In this document: piece by piece, positions 26,801-34,820 of the stretch | How positions within the stretch are numbered: position 1 is the first letter of the stretch | How the letters are laid out: each line of letters begins with the position of its first letter | Assembly (NCBI RefSeq): GCF_019042245.1 | Contig: NZ_JAHQCX010000003.1 | Coordinates: forward strand, 62,001 to 126,000 | Length of the DNA stretch: 64,000 bases | Direction of reading: 5' to 3' | From: Diplocloster modestus | GTDB taxonomy: Bacteria > Bacillota > Clostridia > Lachnospirales > Lachnospiraceae | Made by a program: the position numbers and the translations under genes | Notes under the pieces: generated by a model | Told to the model about the DNA's origin: nothing | Database searches by the model: none | What the model saw: only the letters and a program-made list of their open reading frames with translations

Positions 26801-27727
26801 TTACAAAGCCTCAACCTCAACCCGCTCATAAATTTCCCGCATATCCTCAGGGCGGTAATGCCCTGTTGTGGTCGTCAGCGTATTGGCAGCGGAGACCGCG
26901 ACTGCGTACTTCAGGGCCTCTTCCAGACTGTATCCACGTTCAAAGCCCACCGCAAAGGCGGCTACCATCGAGTCGCCGCAGCCTACGGTGTTGATGGCGT
27001 TGACGGCCGGAGGGATCGCTTTGCGGATTCCCTTATCGGATACGCAGACGGCGCCCTCCTTCCCCAGGGAGACTACCACATAGGGAATACCCATATCATG
27101 GAGTCTGACGGCTCCCTGGATGATGTCATCCCGGTTGTTTAGGGATATGTTGAGAAGGGTTTCTATCTCATCCGCGTTGGGTTTGATCATGTCAGGCAGA
27201 GCTTTGATCCCTTCGGTCAGCGCCGCACCGCTGGTATCCAGGATCACTGTCTTTTTTCTGTCTTTGGCTATGCGGATCAGGGCGGCATAGATATCCGCCG
27301 GGGCACCTTGGGGGATACTGCCGGACAGCGTGATCACGTTACTTTTGCCGACAATGGATTCGTATTTTTTCAGGAAGGTGCCGATCTCTTCTTCGGAGAC
27401 CGGTTCTCCAGGCTCCAGGAATTCGGTAGAAACTCCGTCCTGGGACAGGATGTTCAGACAGTTTCGGGTTTCTTTCGCCGTATGAACAAAGTCGTATGTG
27501 ATGCCTGCTTTGTCAAGCATCTCTTCCAGGAGAGCACCGGCATGGCCGCCGCAGAAACCGGTCGCCAGTATTTCTTCTCCGCAGATTTTGATTACACGGG
27601 CTACGTTTAATCCTTTTCCGCCGGCTGTATTGTTACAGCTTTTCACCCGCATAACGGTCCCTTTTTTTACGTCCTCGACTTGATAAGCCTTGTCTATCGA
27701 TGTGTTTAGTGTGACTGCTGTTATCAT
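26801..27727 (-). CDS. PfkB-family phosphoketose kinase (1-phosphofructokinase/tagatose-6-phosphate kinase type)
   Basis: 308 aa from the ATG at 27727 (GGAGG upstream), starting MITAVTLNTSIDKAYQVEDV. It has the PfkB signatures NNTAGGKGLNVARV at about 38 and INTVGCGDSMVAAFAVGF near 250, where the Asp is the catalytic base, and the FruK/LacC length. The family adds a second phosphate to fructose-1-phosphate or tagatose-6-phosphate, making a ketose bisphosphate. That fits a class II bisphosphate aldolase in the same operon. The upstream-extended open frame to 27991 overlaps the reductase gene and is rejected. Which ketose phosphate is used cannot be decided here. Confidence 0.9.
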   Translation of the reverse strand: MITAVTLNTSIDKAYQVEDVKKGTVMRVKSCNNTAGGKGLNVARVIKICGEEILATGFCGGHAGALLEEMLDKAGITYDFVHTAKETRNCLNILSQDGVSTEFLEPGEPVSEEEIGTFLKKYESIVGKSNVITLSGSIPQGAPADIYAALIRIAKDRKKTVILDTSGAALTEGIKALPDMIKPNADEIETLLNISLNNRDDIIQGAVRLHDMGIPYVVVSLGKEGAVCVSDKGIRKAIPPAVNAINTVGCGDSMVAAFAVGFERGYSLEEALKYAVAVSAANTLTTTTGHYRPEDMREIYERVEVEAL

Positions 27728-27735
27728 ATGGCCTC

Positions 27736-28785
27736 CTATTTTTGGGTATAGCCGTCCCAGCCCGGAATCTCTCCTCCCAGGTCCCACAGGTCTTCCCAGT
27801 CGCCTGCGCCTTCCCAGAGGAATACCTGCCCTTTGATCAGACGGCAGTTTTTGTCCACACCTCTCAGAAGCTCTAATTCTTCTTCGGTCAGAGGATCTTC
27901 GAAGCTGCAGCGCAGGTTGCTTATGTATTGGTCCCGGTGAATGGAGAACGGGATCGGTGTGTGGCCTCTTTGTACCGCCCATTTCAAGCATACGATGGCC
28001 GGATGCACACCGTGGGCTTTTGCGATCGCCTGTATTTCCGGCAAATCGATGTCCGCGATATCGTCCGGGGTTGTATCTCTGTCCGGACGGGTCGGAGAAC
28101 CGATGGGGCAGAAGCCGATGATCTCTATGCCGTTTTCTTTACAGAAATCGTAGAGTTCCGGCTGCTGGAAGCAGGGATGCAGTTCCATCTCGTTGACAGC
28201 CGGCTTGATACGGCAGTCTCTTAAGATTAACTGGAGTTTCGGAATCGTTACGTTGGATACGCCGATGTGTTTCACCAGTCCCATGTCAACCAAACGCTCC
28301 ATCTGCCGCCAGCATTCCATAAATTCTTCATGAATGTACGGCCTGGAATTCGGATTTCTGGTGTCCACATCACATCCCGGCGGATGATAGTTGGGGAAAG
28401 GCCAGTGGACAAAGTACAGATCCAGATAATCCAGCCTCAGATCCTTTAATGTCTTGGCGCAGGAGAGCAGTACATCTCCTTTTCCATGCATATCGTTCCA
28501 TAATTTGGAGGTGATAAACAGATCCTCCCTCTTGATACCGAATTTCATAGCGTTTTCCAACGCGATACCTATTTTGTCTTCGTTTCCGTAGCATGAGGCA
28601 CAGTCGATCAGGCGATAGCCGTATTTTACCGCGTCTTCCACTGCATTCGCTATATCGTCCGCTCCAAACCGGTCGGACCCGAAGGTTCCGATGCCGACTC
28701 CGGGCATTTTGGCCCCGGTATACAGGATCCTTTGCGGTACTTCTGCGGGATTGACCGCATCTTCGAGAATTTCATAGTTATCCAT
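27736..28785 (-). CDS. Aldo/keto reductase
   Basis: 349 aa NAD(P)H-dependent oxidoreductase with a TIM-barrel fold. The catalytic tetrad is visible: Asp in LIDCASCYGNE, Tyr in the same segment, Lys in FITSKLW and His in YFVHWPFP. Coenzyme-binding elements include VKHIGVSNV and NEMELHPCF. The C-terminus is extended and Trp-rich (FLWEGAGDWEDLWDLGG), not usual for the family. It likely interconverts a sugar and its polyol, or a ketose and aldose, in this operon. pfkB starts 8 nt after its stop; AGAGGT precedes the ATG. Confidence 0.9.
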   Translation of the reverse strand: MDNYEILEDAVNPAEVPQRILYTGAKMPGVGIGTFGSDRFGADDIANAVEDAVKYGYRLIDCASCYGNEDKIGIALENAMKFGIKREDLFITSKLWNDMHGKGDVLLSCAKTLKDLRLDYLDLYFVHWPFPNYHPPGCDVDTRNPNSRPYIHEEFMECWRQMERLVDMGLVKHIGVSNVTIPKLQLILRDCRIKPAVNEMELHPCFQQPELYDFCKENGIEIIGFCPIGSPTRPDRDTTPDDIADIDLPEIQAIAKAHGVHPAIVCLKWAVQRGHTPIPFSIHRDQYISNLRCSFEDPLTEEELELLRGVDKNCRLIKGQVFLWEGAGDWEDLWDLGGEIPGWDGYTQK

Positions 28786-28862
28786 TTTACATTACCTCTT
28801 TTCTGGTTTGAATTTTAAATAATGAGCTTTTTGCTTCTATTCTTTCGGGCAATTCCCTCATC

Positions 28863-29912
28863 TTAGGCCTCCGAATCAATTAAAAGCTTTCCTTTAACCT
28901 GTCCGGGTACTTTATACATCGCAAACGCCTCGTCAATCTTACTCAGGGGGATTTTCCTGTAAATCAGGGACTCGTCAAATTTAAGCTCCCCCGTTTTAAA
29001 GTAATGAGCAGTTAATTCCCACTCCCTGCCCGGGAACGGAGCGCTGTAGGACATCCAGGAACCGGTCAGGGTAAATTCCTTGCGGTTCATATTTTCCCAC
29101 TCCTTCACTGTGAAGGTCAGTTCTTTCGTGGGCGTCCCGATAAAGCATACTTCCGCCTTGTTCCCGGCGGCTTCAAACGCCATATGCATGGTCGCCGTAT
29201 TTCCGGCGGTTTCATATACGTAGTCGTATCCTCTTCCGCCTGTCAGAGCCAGCGCCTTATCCATATAGTTCTCGTCCAGCGTGTTGATTGCGTCATCCGC
29301 ACCCAGCTTTTTGGCAAGGGCCAGACGTTCCTCACTGATATCGAACACGACTGCCTTCCTGGCGCCGAAAATCTTCGCCCACTGCATCGTGAATAGTCCG
29401 ATGGTCCCGCCGCCCAGGATCGCAACTGTACCGCCTCCCTGGTAATTTACACGCAGCAAGCCGTGAAGGGCCACGGTTGATGGTTCGAAAAAAGCTCCCT
29501 GCTCAAATGTCACATTGTCCCCGAATTTCACCGCGTTGCGCTCCGGCACCACCACGTACTCCGCGAAACTTCCGTATTCTCTGGAACCGATGAAGCTGTA
29601 ATTCCTGCACAGCGAATAATTTCCCTTCTGGCAATCCTCACACTGCATACAGGGAACCAGAGGTACGCCGGATACCCGGTCGCCCGGCTTCACGCTGGTA
29701 ACGCCGTCGCCGATCTCTTCCACCACTCCGGAAAACTCATGACCCAGCACATTGGGGAAGAAATGGCAGGCATCCCCGTTTACTCTCGGAACATCGGATC
29801 CGCAGATACCGGTATATTTTACCTTAATCAGAACCTGACCGGCTTTTGGGGAAGGCATCTGTATCTCCTCGTAACGGATATCCTCTCTTGCATGAACAAC
29901 TCCTGCTTTCAT
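28863..29912 (-). CDS. Zinc-dependent polyol dehydrogenase (galactitol-1-phosphate/sorbitol dehydrogenase type)
   Basis: 349 aa medium-chain dehydrogenase. Catalytic zinc ligands: Cys in YTGICGSDVP and the HE pair in VLGHEFSGVVEE. Structural zinc: CMQCEDCQKGNYSLC. A Rossmann motif, VAILGGGTIGLFTMQWA, binds NAD. Sequence layout is closest in memory to GatD (galactitol-1-phosphate 5-dehydrogenase) and L-iditol/sorbitol dehydrogenases, which make ketoses from polyols. It stands between the reductase and the FGGY kinase genes in one transcription unit. Because no PTS genes are nearby, an unphosphorylated polyol substrate is more likely; this is inference. Confidence 0.88.
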   Translation of the reverse strand: MKAGVVHAREDIRYEEIQMPSPKAGQVLIKVKYTGICGSDVPRVNGDACHFFPNVLGHEFSGVVEEIGDGVTSVKPGDRVSGVPLVPCMQCEDCQKGNYSLCRNYSFIGSREYGSFAEYVVVPERNAVKFGDNVTFEQGAFFEPSTVALHGLLRVNYQGGGTVAILGGGTIGLFTMQWAKIFGARKAVVFDISEERLALAKKLGADDAINTLDENYMDKALALTGGRGYDYVYETAGNTATMHMAFEAAGNKAEVCFIGTPTKELTFTVKEWENMNRKEFTLTGSWMSYSAPFPGREWELTAHYFKTGELKFDESLIYRKIPLSKIDEAFAMYKVPGQVKGKLLIDSEA

Positions 29913-29964
29913 GATCTAACCTCACTTTTTCGTTTTAGTCATAATTATTAAATAGATAAAATAG

Positions 29965-30002
29965 GTTTCTCTTACGAAACGCTCCGCCTGGAGCGGGCCG
30001 CT
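29965..30002. repeat. Partial copy of family A intergenic element
   Basis: GAAACGCTCCGCCTGGAGCGGGCCGC, read across 29977-30002, matches the start of the elements at 10.57 and 50.4 kb (GAAACnCTCnGCCTG...GC...CCGC). Only about 40 nt remain, directly after the FGGY kinase stop. Confidence 0.45.
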
Positions 30003-31487
30003 TCAGTGATATTTATGGAAGGTTCCCTTCAGATCCTCATATAGTTCCAGGTAAAGCTCCATAGATTTCTGATATAGACGGTGTTTTTCCATATCCGGCT
30101 TATGTTCTCTGGTGATGACGATCGTCTCCTTTACCGCCTGCGCGAAGTTATCATACACGCCCACTCCCACGCCGGCCAGTATCGCCGCACCCAGAGTGGT
30201 CGCCGTATCCGATGTGGGCACCCGGATCGTTTTCCCGGTTACATCTGCTTTGATCTGGGTCCACAGCCGGCTGTTCGCAGCCCCTCCCATAGCAACCAGT
30301 TCCTCTACCCGCACTCCGGTTTCCGCCGCAGTGATAAGATTATGCTGAAGCGCGAACGCCGCACCTTCCAACGCAGCCCGCACCATATGTCCTCTGGTCT
30401 TGTCAAATCCCAAGCCATAGAATACACCTTTGGCATCCGGATCCCAGATCGGCGAGCGCTCCCCGGACATATAAGGCAGGAAGACCACACCGTCGCTTCC
30501 GGCCGGAATCTTCTCCGCCAGTGCGGTCAGGTCGTCAAAGGAATCACCGGCTCCCAGTTCCTGTTTAAACCAGCGAAGGACTCCGCCTCCGCCTACCGTA
30601 CCACCCTGAAGAAGCCACAGGCCCGGCACCACATGGGGGCCCAGAATCAGCTTCGGGTGCGGTGTCGCCCGGTCTACACAGATGCTCATCCCTCCCGCCT
30701 GGCCGCCCTGCTCCTGCGTCTGGCCCGGCAGGTATACCCCTGCGCCCAGCGTCCCGCACGCCGCGTCCAGACCTCCCGCTACTACCCTGGTCCCGACCGC
30801 CAGGCCGGTCTGGGCCGCCGCCTTTGCACTGACTGTCCCGATCACTTCATGGCAGGCATAGAGCTGCGGTACCTTTTCCACGGAAAGCCCCATATCCTTC
30901 GCAAGTTCCGCGTCATAGCGCAGTGTATTTATATCGAAAAAATGCAATCCATATCCCTGGCAGACCTCCTGGGACATCACGCCGGTCAGCTTCATCCCGA
31001 TATAACTGTTGCTCTGCAGAAATTTATCTGTTTTTTTATAGACTTCCGGCCTCTGTTCTTTGAACCAGATCATTTTAGGTGTGGTATAAGCAGGCTCGAA
31101 TCCATTGCCCGACACCCCGAAAATCCGGTCAAACCCGATCTGCTGCGTCACTCGCCCGGCAATCTCTCTGGCTCTTATATCCATCCAGATAGGTGTGTTA
31201 TGTAAACATTTTCCCTCTCTGTCCACCGGTATACAGGACCAGCTCTGTCCGTCGATACCGATACCGGCGATCTGTTCCGGCCGTATCCGCGCCGTCCCGA
31301 TGGTCTCCCGGATTCCTTTGCAGATCGCAGCCCACCATTCCTCCGGATTCTGCTCCACCCAGCCCGGATTCGGATAATAGATCGGATATCCCTGGTTAGA
31401 CTGGGCCAAAACCTTACCGGACGGTTCAAACAGCGCCACTTTACACGCTGATGTTCCAATATCAATTCCCAATAGTAACTGATCCAT
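30003..31487 (-). CDS. FGGY-family carbohydrate kinase (xylulokinase-like)
   Basis: 494 aa with the N-terminal ATPase fold LLLGIDIGTSACKVALFEPS, the substrate loop GWVEQNPEEWW, a middle GIGIDGQSWSCIPVD segment, and the C-terminal nucleotide-binding motifs GGTVGGGGVLRWF and VAMGGAANSRLWTQIKADVT. Layout is that of XylB, but FGGY members phosphorylate many ketoses and polyols. In this operon, with a polyol dehydrogenase, PfkB kinase and bisphosphate aldolase, it probably makes a ketohexose monophosphate. GGGGGATTAG precedes the ATG. Confidence 0.92.
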   Translation of the reverse strand: MDQLLLGIDIGTSACKVALFEPSGKVLAQSNQGYPIYYPNPGWVEQNPEEWWAAICKGIRETIGTARIRPEQIAGIGIDGQSWSCIPVDREGKCLHNTPIWMDIRAREIAGRVTQQIGFDRIFGVSGNGFEPAYTTPKMIWFKEQRPEVYKKTDKFLQSNSYIGMKLTGVMSQEVCQGYGLHFFDINTLRYDAELAKDMGLSVEKVPQLYACHEVIGTVSAKAAAQTGLAVGTRVVAGGLDAACGTLGAGVYLPGQTQEQGGQAGGMSICVDRATPHPKLILGPHVVPGLWLLQGGTVGGGGVLRWFKQELGAGDSFDDLTALAEKIPAGSDGVVFLPYMSGERSPIWDPDAKGVFYGLGFDKTRGHMVRAALEGAAFALQHNLITAAETGVRVEELVAMGGAANSRLWTQIKADVTGKTIRVPTSDTATTLGAAILAGVGVGVYDNFAQAVKETIVITREHKPDMEKHRLYQKSMELYLELYEDLKGTFHKYH

Positions 31488-31514
31488 CCTAATCCCCCGC
31501 TATCGACTTATCTT

Positions 31515-32363
31515 TCAGGCTTTGCCGTTACATCCGCAGACCTTCATACGGTTCATAACCAGCTGCTTTACATTTTCACGTCCCACGGCACCGTATTTCT
31601 TCGGATCAAAAGTTTCCGGAGCTTCTGCCAGTACTTTTTTTACTCCATCGCTGTAAGCGATCCGGAGTTCTGTTGCAAAATTCACCTTGCAGATTCCTCT
31701 TTTGATACTTTCCTTTACGGCATCATCGGACAACCCGGACGCGCCGTGCAGTACCAGCGGGATTTCCACTACCTTGCGTATCTCACTTAAACGTTCCAAA
31801 TCCAGCCTGGGTTCCCCGCTATATACGCCATGAGCGGTTCCGATCGCCACAGCCAGCGAGTTCACACCTGTCCTCTCAGCGAATTCTTTGGCTTCCAGCG
31901 GATCTGTATAGCCGCCATTTCCCCCATCCAGATCGTCCTCTTTTCCACCCACTTTGCCTAGTTCCGCTTCCACGGAAACCCGGGATGGCGCGCACGCATC
32001 CACCACCCGCTTTGTCACGGCGATATTCTCTTCAAATACGCTGTGGGACCCATCGATCATAATGGAAGTATATCCGACGCGAAGCGCCTGCATGGCCAGT
32101 TCAAAGCTGCTGCCATGGTCCAGGTGGATCGCAGCCGGAATCCTGGAGTTCTTCGCCGCTGCCAGCGCACTGGAATAGTAGTAATCCAGGCTGGCATATT
32201 TCACTGTGGAAGGGGTCGTCTGCATAATAACCGGAGCGCCTAACTCCTCCGCCGCCGCCAGGACTGCCTGCACCATCTCCATGTTTTCTACATTAAAGGC
32301 GCCTACCGCATATCCTCCGTCTCTTGCATCCAGTAACATTTGTTCTGTTGTAACTAATGGCAT
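31515..32363 (-). CDS. Class II ketose-bisphosphate aldolase (GatY/KbaY/Fba type)
   Basis: 282 aa, the size of tagatose/fructose-1,6-bisphosphate class II aldolases. Zinc ligands lie in AAIHLDHGSS, in IGTAHGVYSG and in LVLHGASGLS, and the conserved acidic VEAELGKVGGKEDDL segment is present. It would split a ketose 1,6-bisphosphate into dihydroxyacetone phosphate and glyceraldehyde 3-phosphate, ending the pathway of this operon. First gene after the LacI regulator, with 228 nt between. AAGGATG lies upstream of the ATG. Confidence 0.93.
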   Translation of the reverse strand: MPLVTTEQMLLDARDGGYAVGAFNVENMEMVQAVLAAAEELGAPVIMQTTPSTVKYASLDYYYSSALAAAKNSRIPAAIHLDHGSSFELAMQALRVGYTSIMIDGSHSVFEENIAVTKRVVDACAPSRVSVEAELGKVGGKEDDLDGGNGGYTDPLEAKEFAERTGVNSLAVAIGTAHGVYSGEPRLDLERLSEIRKVVEIPLVLHGASGLSDDAVKESIKRGICKVNFATELRIAYSDGVKKVLAEAPETFDPKKYGAVGRENVKQLVMNRMKVCGCNGKA

Positions 32364-32482
32364 ACTCTTCTCATCCTTTCTTTTTATTCTTCATTAATTT
32401 TTACAGGTATATTTATGTAGATAACTACTACGCGGAAATCTTTTTATATTGTATGATTCATATCCTTTGATTTGGTTAATCC

Positions 32483-32506
32483 GTTAAGCAAATCAGTTAA
32501 GCAAAT
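32483..32506. repeat. Two direct GTTAAGCAAAT repeats upstream of the aldolase operon
   Basis: The 11-mer occurs at 32483-32493 and 32496-32506, one and a quarter helical turns apart, about 120 nt upstream of the aldolase start. It may be a regulator site. No clear -35/-10 pair was found here. Confidence 0.45.
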
Positions 32507-32591
32507 GGATTTATGGCTTATCCCTTTATGCAACAATAACTTATATATAGTGTCGATTTGTATCACATTTTATTTGTTTCCTTGACCTGAA

Positions 32592-33596
32592 TTATTTAAT
32601 TTCCTTAATGGAATCACCACAGATCAGTTCTGTCTTCAGATGAACACTAACCGGTTCGCCCTCTGTGTCAAATTCCAGGCGTTTCAGCATCAATTCCGCA
32701 GCCTGCTCCGCGATCTCATCCATGGGCTGCACCACCATCCATAGTTTGGGACGGATTACCTGGGAAAGCATCATATTATCAAATCCCACAATCGAGATAT
32801 CTTCCGGAAACTTAACCCCGCTCTCATTTAACGCTACAATCGCCCCCAGAGTAATCTCATAATTACTCAGGAAGACCGCCGTAGGCCGTTCTTCCCTCTC
32901 AAGCAGTTCCTTCATTCCCCGGTAACCATGCTGCACAGAAAGTTCTCCCCGCTTGATCAGCCGGTCTTCGATCTTAAGGTTGGCGCTCTCCAATGCCTCA
33001 AAGTAACCCCGAAGCCGCTCTCTTGCCGTATACTCCTGATCACCGCCGCAGATCATACCGATTCTCTGGTGGCCTTTCTCAATCAATACTGAAACCGCTC
33101 CCCTAACCGCTTCGCGGTTATCGACCAAAACTGTATCGAACATGCCGTTACCGAATGTACGGTCTATTAATACAACCGGCACTTTCCGCTCGACCGCCGG
33201 CTGTAAATATTCCGCGTTTCCCGACGTGGGCAGTGTGATAATCCCATCCACCCGTTTATTCAGAAGGAACCGGATCTCCTGCTCCTCCAGTTTCAGATCG
33301 CCCCGGCAGTCACACACGATGGTCCCATAATCGTGCTGCCTCAGAATGTCTTCTATTCTGGCTATAATCGTACTGGCAAATATATTATCCAAATGATGGA
33401 TCAGTACTCCGATCGTCTTGGTCTTGTTCTTGGCCAGCCCTCTGGCCACTTCGTTGACTTCATAGTGAAGTTCACGGATCGCCTGCTCGATCAGTGCCCG
33501 GTTCTCCGGCAGTACGTTACCGCCGTTCAGATATTTGGACACTGTAGCCAGGGATAGGCCGGTCATTTTTGTAATATCTCTTATGGTAGCTGCCAC
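32592..33596 (-). CDS. LacI-family transcriptional regulator
   Basis: 334 aa starting at a GTG (33596) with GGAGG 9 nt upstream. Residues 1-50 are the LacI helix-turn-helix and hinge (IRDITKMTGLSLATVSKYLN); the rest is the periplasmic-binding-protein-like sensor with KTIGVLIHHLDN, VPVVLIDRTFGNG, IGMICGGDQEYTARERL, AVFLSNYEITLGAI and ISIVGFDNMMLSQ. It sits upstream of and on the same strand as the ketose operon and probably controls it and itself: a perfect 18-bp palindrome lies right after its own -10 box. Confidence 0.93.
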   Translation of the reverse strand: MAATIRDITKMTGLSLATVSKYLNGGNVLPENRALIEQAIRELHYEVNEVARGLAKNKTKTIGVLIHHLDNIFASTIIARIEDILRQHDYGTIVCDCRGDLKLEEQEIRFLLNKRVDGIITLPTSGNAEYLQPAVERKVPVVLIDRTFGNGMFDTVLVDNREAVRGAVSVLIEKGHQRIGMICGGDQEYTARERLRGYFEALESANLKIEDRLIKRGELSVQHGYRGMKELLEREERPTAVFLSNYEITLGAIVALNESGVKFPEDISIVGFDNMMLSQVIRPKLWMVVQPMDEIAEQAAELMLKRLEFDTEGEPVSVHLKTELICGDSIKEIK

Positions 33597-33624
33597 CCGA
33601 AAGTCCTCCTGTTCCTTGGTTCAT

Positions 33625-33642
33625 GAGCGAACCGGTTCGCTC
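33625..33642. promoter_or_regulatory. LacI-type operator, perfect palindrome
   Basis: GAGCGAACCGGTTCGCTC is a perfect 18-bp palindrome with a central CG, the usual LacI/GalR operator style. It overlaps or immediately follows the predicted start point, so binding would repress the regulator gene. No second copy was seen upstream of the aldolase. Confidence 0.85.
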
Positions 33643-33651
33643 TATAGGTTT

Positions 33652-33680
33652 ATAATATACCGGGGGTATGGAAATGTCAA
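33652..33680 (-). promoter_or_regulatory. Sigma-A promoter of the LacI gene
   Basis: TTGACA at 33675-33680, 17-nt spacer, TATTAT at 33652-33657 on the minus strand, ten bases upstream of the palindromic operator. Confidence 0.85.
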
Positions 33681-33785
33681 TCATTTCTTATGGCTTTTTA
33701 GTTAACCACAGTTCTCTGTATTTTTGGATTTTCAGGTCTATAATTTGTTGTCAAACCAGAATTCAAAAACTTAATCCTTCCCCTT

Positions 33786-33844
33786 CACAAAAATAGGGAA
33801 GAACCCTGGGAAGCGTGCGGATCCCTTCTCCCAGGGTTCTTCCC
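33786..33844 (-). terminator. Terminator after the YheO-type regulator
   Basis: GGGAAGAACCCTGGGA (33796-33811) and TCCCAGGGTTCTTCCC (33829-33844) form a perfect 16-bp stem with a 17-nt loop. A T-rich stretch follows on the minus strand. It lies 28 nt after the stop of the gene at 33873. Confidence 0.9.
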
Positions 33845-33872
33845 GGCCCATAGTAATTGCCCAAGCCAGCTC

Positions 33873-34529
33873 CTATTTATGATTCCTCAAATGCAGATAA
33901 ACCGTATTTTTAGACAATCCCAGCATCTCCGCCACCTGCCCGACTCCATCTTTCAGATTGAAGATCCCCCGTTCATTCAGCCGTGAGATAATCTCCTTAT
34001 TCACATTACTGGGAGAGATATCCTTATCACTGATTACCGTAGCCTTTTCCTGAATCACAGCCTTCTCGATGACCTCGGATACATTTTCCGCAAATGTCTC
34101 GGACACACTGTCATTTTTTACATCCGGTGAGAACGCATGAATCATGGAAGACAGCGGCATATCCAGATAGAAATTCATGCACATCAGGCCGATAATCCTG
34201 CCGCCCTCGCCGCGGATCGCGATGGTGCTGGCCTTAATGGGCGCACCGTTTTTGTTTTTTGCGAAATAAGTGGCATAAGGCTTCCTCTCGTCCTGGCTTA
34301 TATTCGCCAGCATATTTAACGCCAGATCCGTGATCGGAGCTCCTTCTTTGCGGCCGGTATAATGTCCGTTTATGATCTTGATAACCGACCGGTCGAGATT
34401 CTCCAGACTGTGCAAAACGATTTCATATCCCTCCCCCAGGTAGTCGGAGAGTCCTTCCACATAGGTCTTGAACGCTTCCAGTATTGCACGGTCTGTTTCC
34501 GTTAACACGATATTTTGCTCATATTTCAT
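33873..34529 (-). CDS. YheO/DauR-type regulator (PAS-like plus helix-turn-helix)
   Basis: 218 aa. The first 125 residues match the YheO-like PAS domain (LSDYLGEGYEIVLHSLENLD, IINGHYTGRKEGAPITDLAL, IIGLMCMNFYLD). The last 60 residues are a DauR-type helix-turn-helix (FNLKDGVGQVAEMLGLSKNT, VYLHLRN). DauR represses D-arginine use in Pseudomonas; other relatives sit beside amino-acid catabolic genes. It lies downstream of the RidA–aminotransferase–permease–deacylase operon, separated by 291 nt with hairpins, and GGAGGAG precedes the ATG. Control of that operon is a reasonable inference. Confidence 0.88.
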   Translation of the reverse strand: MKYEQNIVLTETDRAILEAFKTYVEGLSDYLGEGYEIVLHSLENLDRSVIKIINGHYTGRKEGAPITDLALNMLANISQDERKPYATYFAKNKNGAPIKASTIAIRGEGGRIIGLMCMNFYLDMPLSSMIHAFSPDVKNDSVSETFAENVSEVIEKAVIQEKATVISDKDISPSNVNKEIISRLNERGIFNLKDGVGQVAEMLGLSKNTVYLHLRNHK

Positions 34530-34558
34530 AATGGCTCCTCCTGCCAGATTATCCTAAA

Positions 34559-34603
34559 ATTCATGGAAAAGAGTACAGCCAGCGAAACTCTTTTTCATGA
34601 ATA
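34559..34603. other. Hairpin upstream of the YheO-type regulator
   Basis: TTCATGGAAAAGAGT and ACTCTTTTTCATGAA form a near-perfect stem around a GC-rich loop that includes AGCGAA. The inner GAGTTTCGC word, on the minus strand, is also seen at the start of the family A element at 50.4 kb. Confidence 0.55.
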
Positions 34604-34701
34604 AAATATTACCGTACGAAACAGCCTCTTGTCAATTCAGATCTTACCGGCAGTTACCTGTCGTGAACCGCCTGTCTATTGTCTGTAAACACTCTTCGTA
34701 T

Positions 34702-34786
34702 ACGTAAAAAGAGCTGCTGCTCTATAGATGGCGGGCAGCGGTTTTAAAATCCGCCATCTACTTTGCAACAGCCCCTAAATTTAGTA
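34702..34786 (-). terminator. Structured region, probable terminator of the RidA operon
   Basis: AGATGGCGG and CCGCCATCT pair at 34724-34761, and AGAGCAGCAGCTCTTTTT on the minus strand adds a second small hairpin with a T run. It lies about 35 nt after the deacylase stop. Confidence 0.7.
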
Positions 34787-34820
34787 TATTATGAGATGCC
34801 TTTGTGCCGCGGCCTCACAC

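Noticed and set aside
27728..27991. N-terminal extension of the PfkB kinase
   Set aside because: It overlaps the reductase gene and is Arg-rich without family likeness; the ATG at 27727 has GGAGG.
30081..31205. 374-codon open frame on the plus strand
   Set aside because: It is wholly antisense to the FGGY kinase, which has clear motifs; its translation is rich in Arg, His and Pro and matches nothing.
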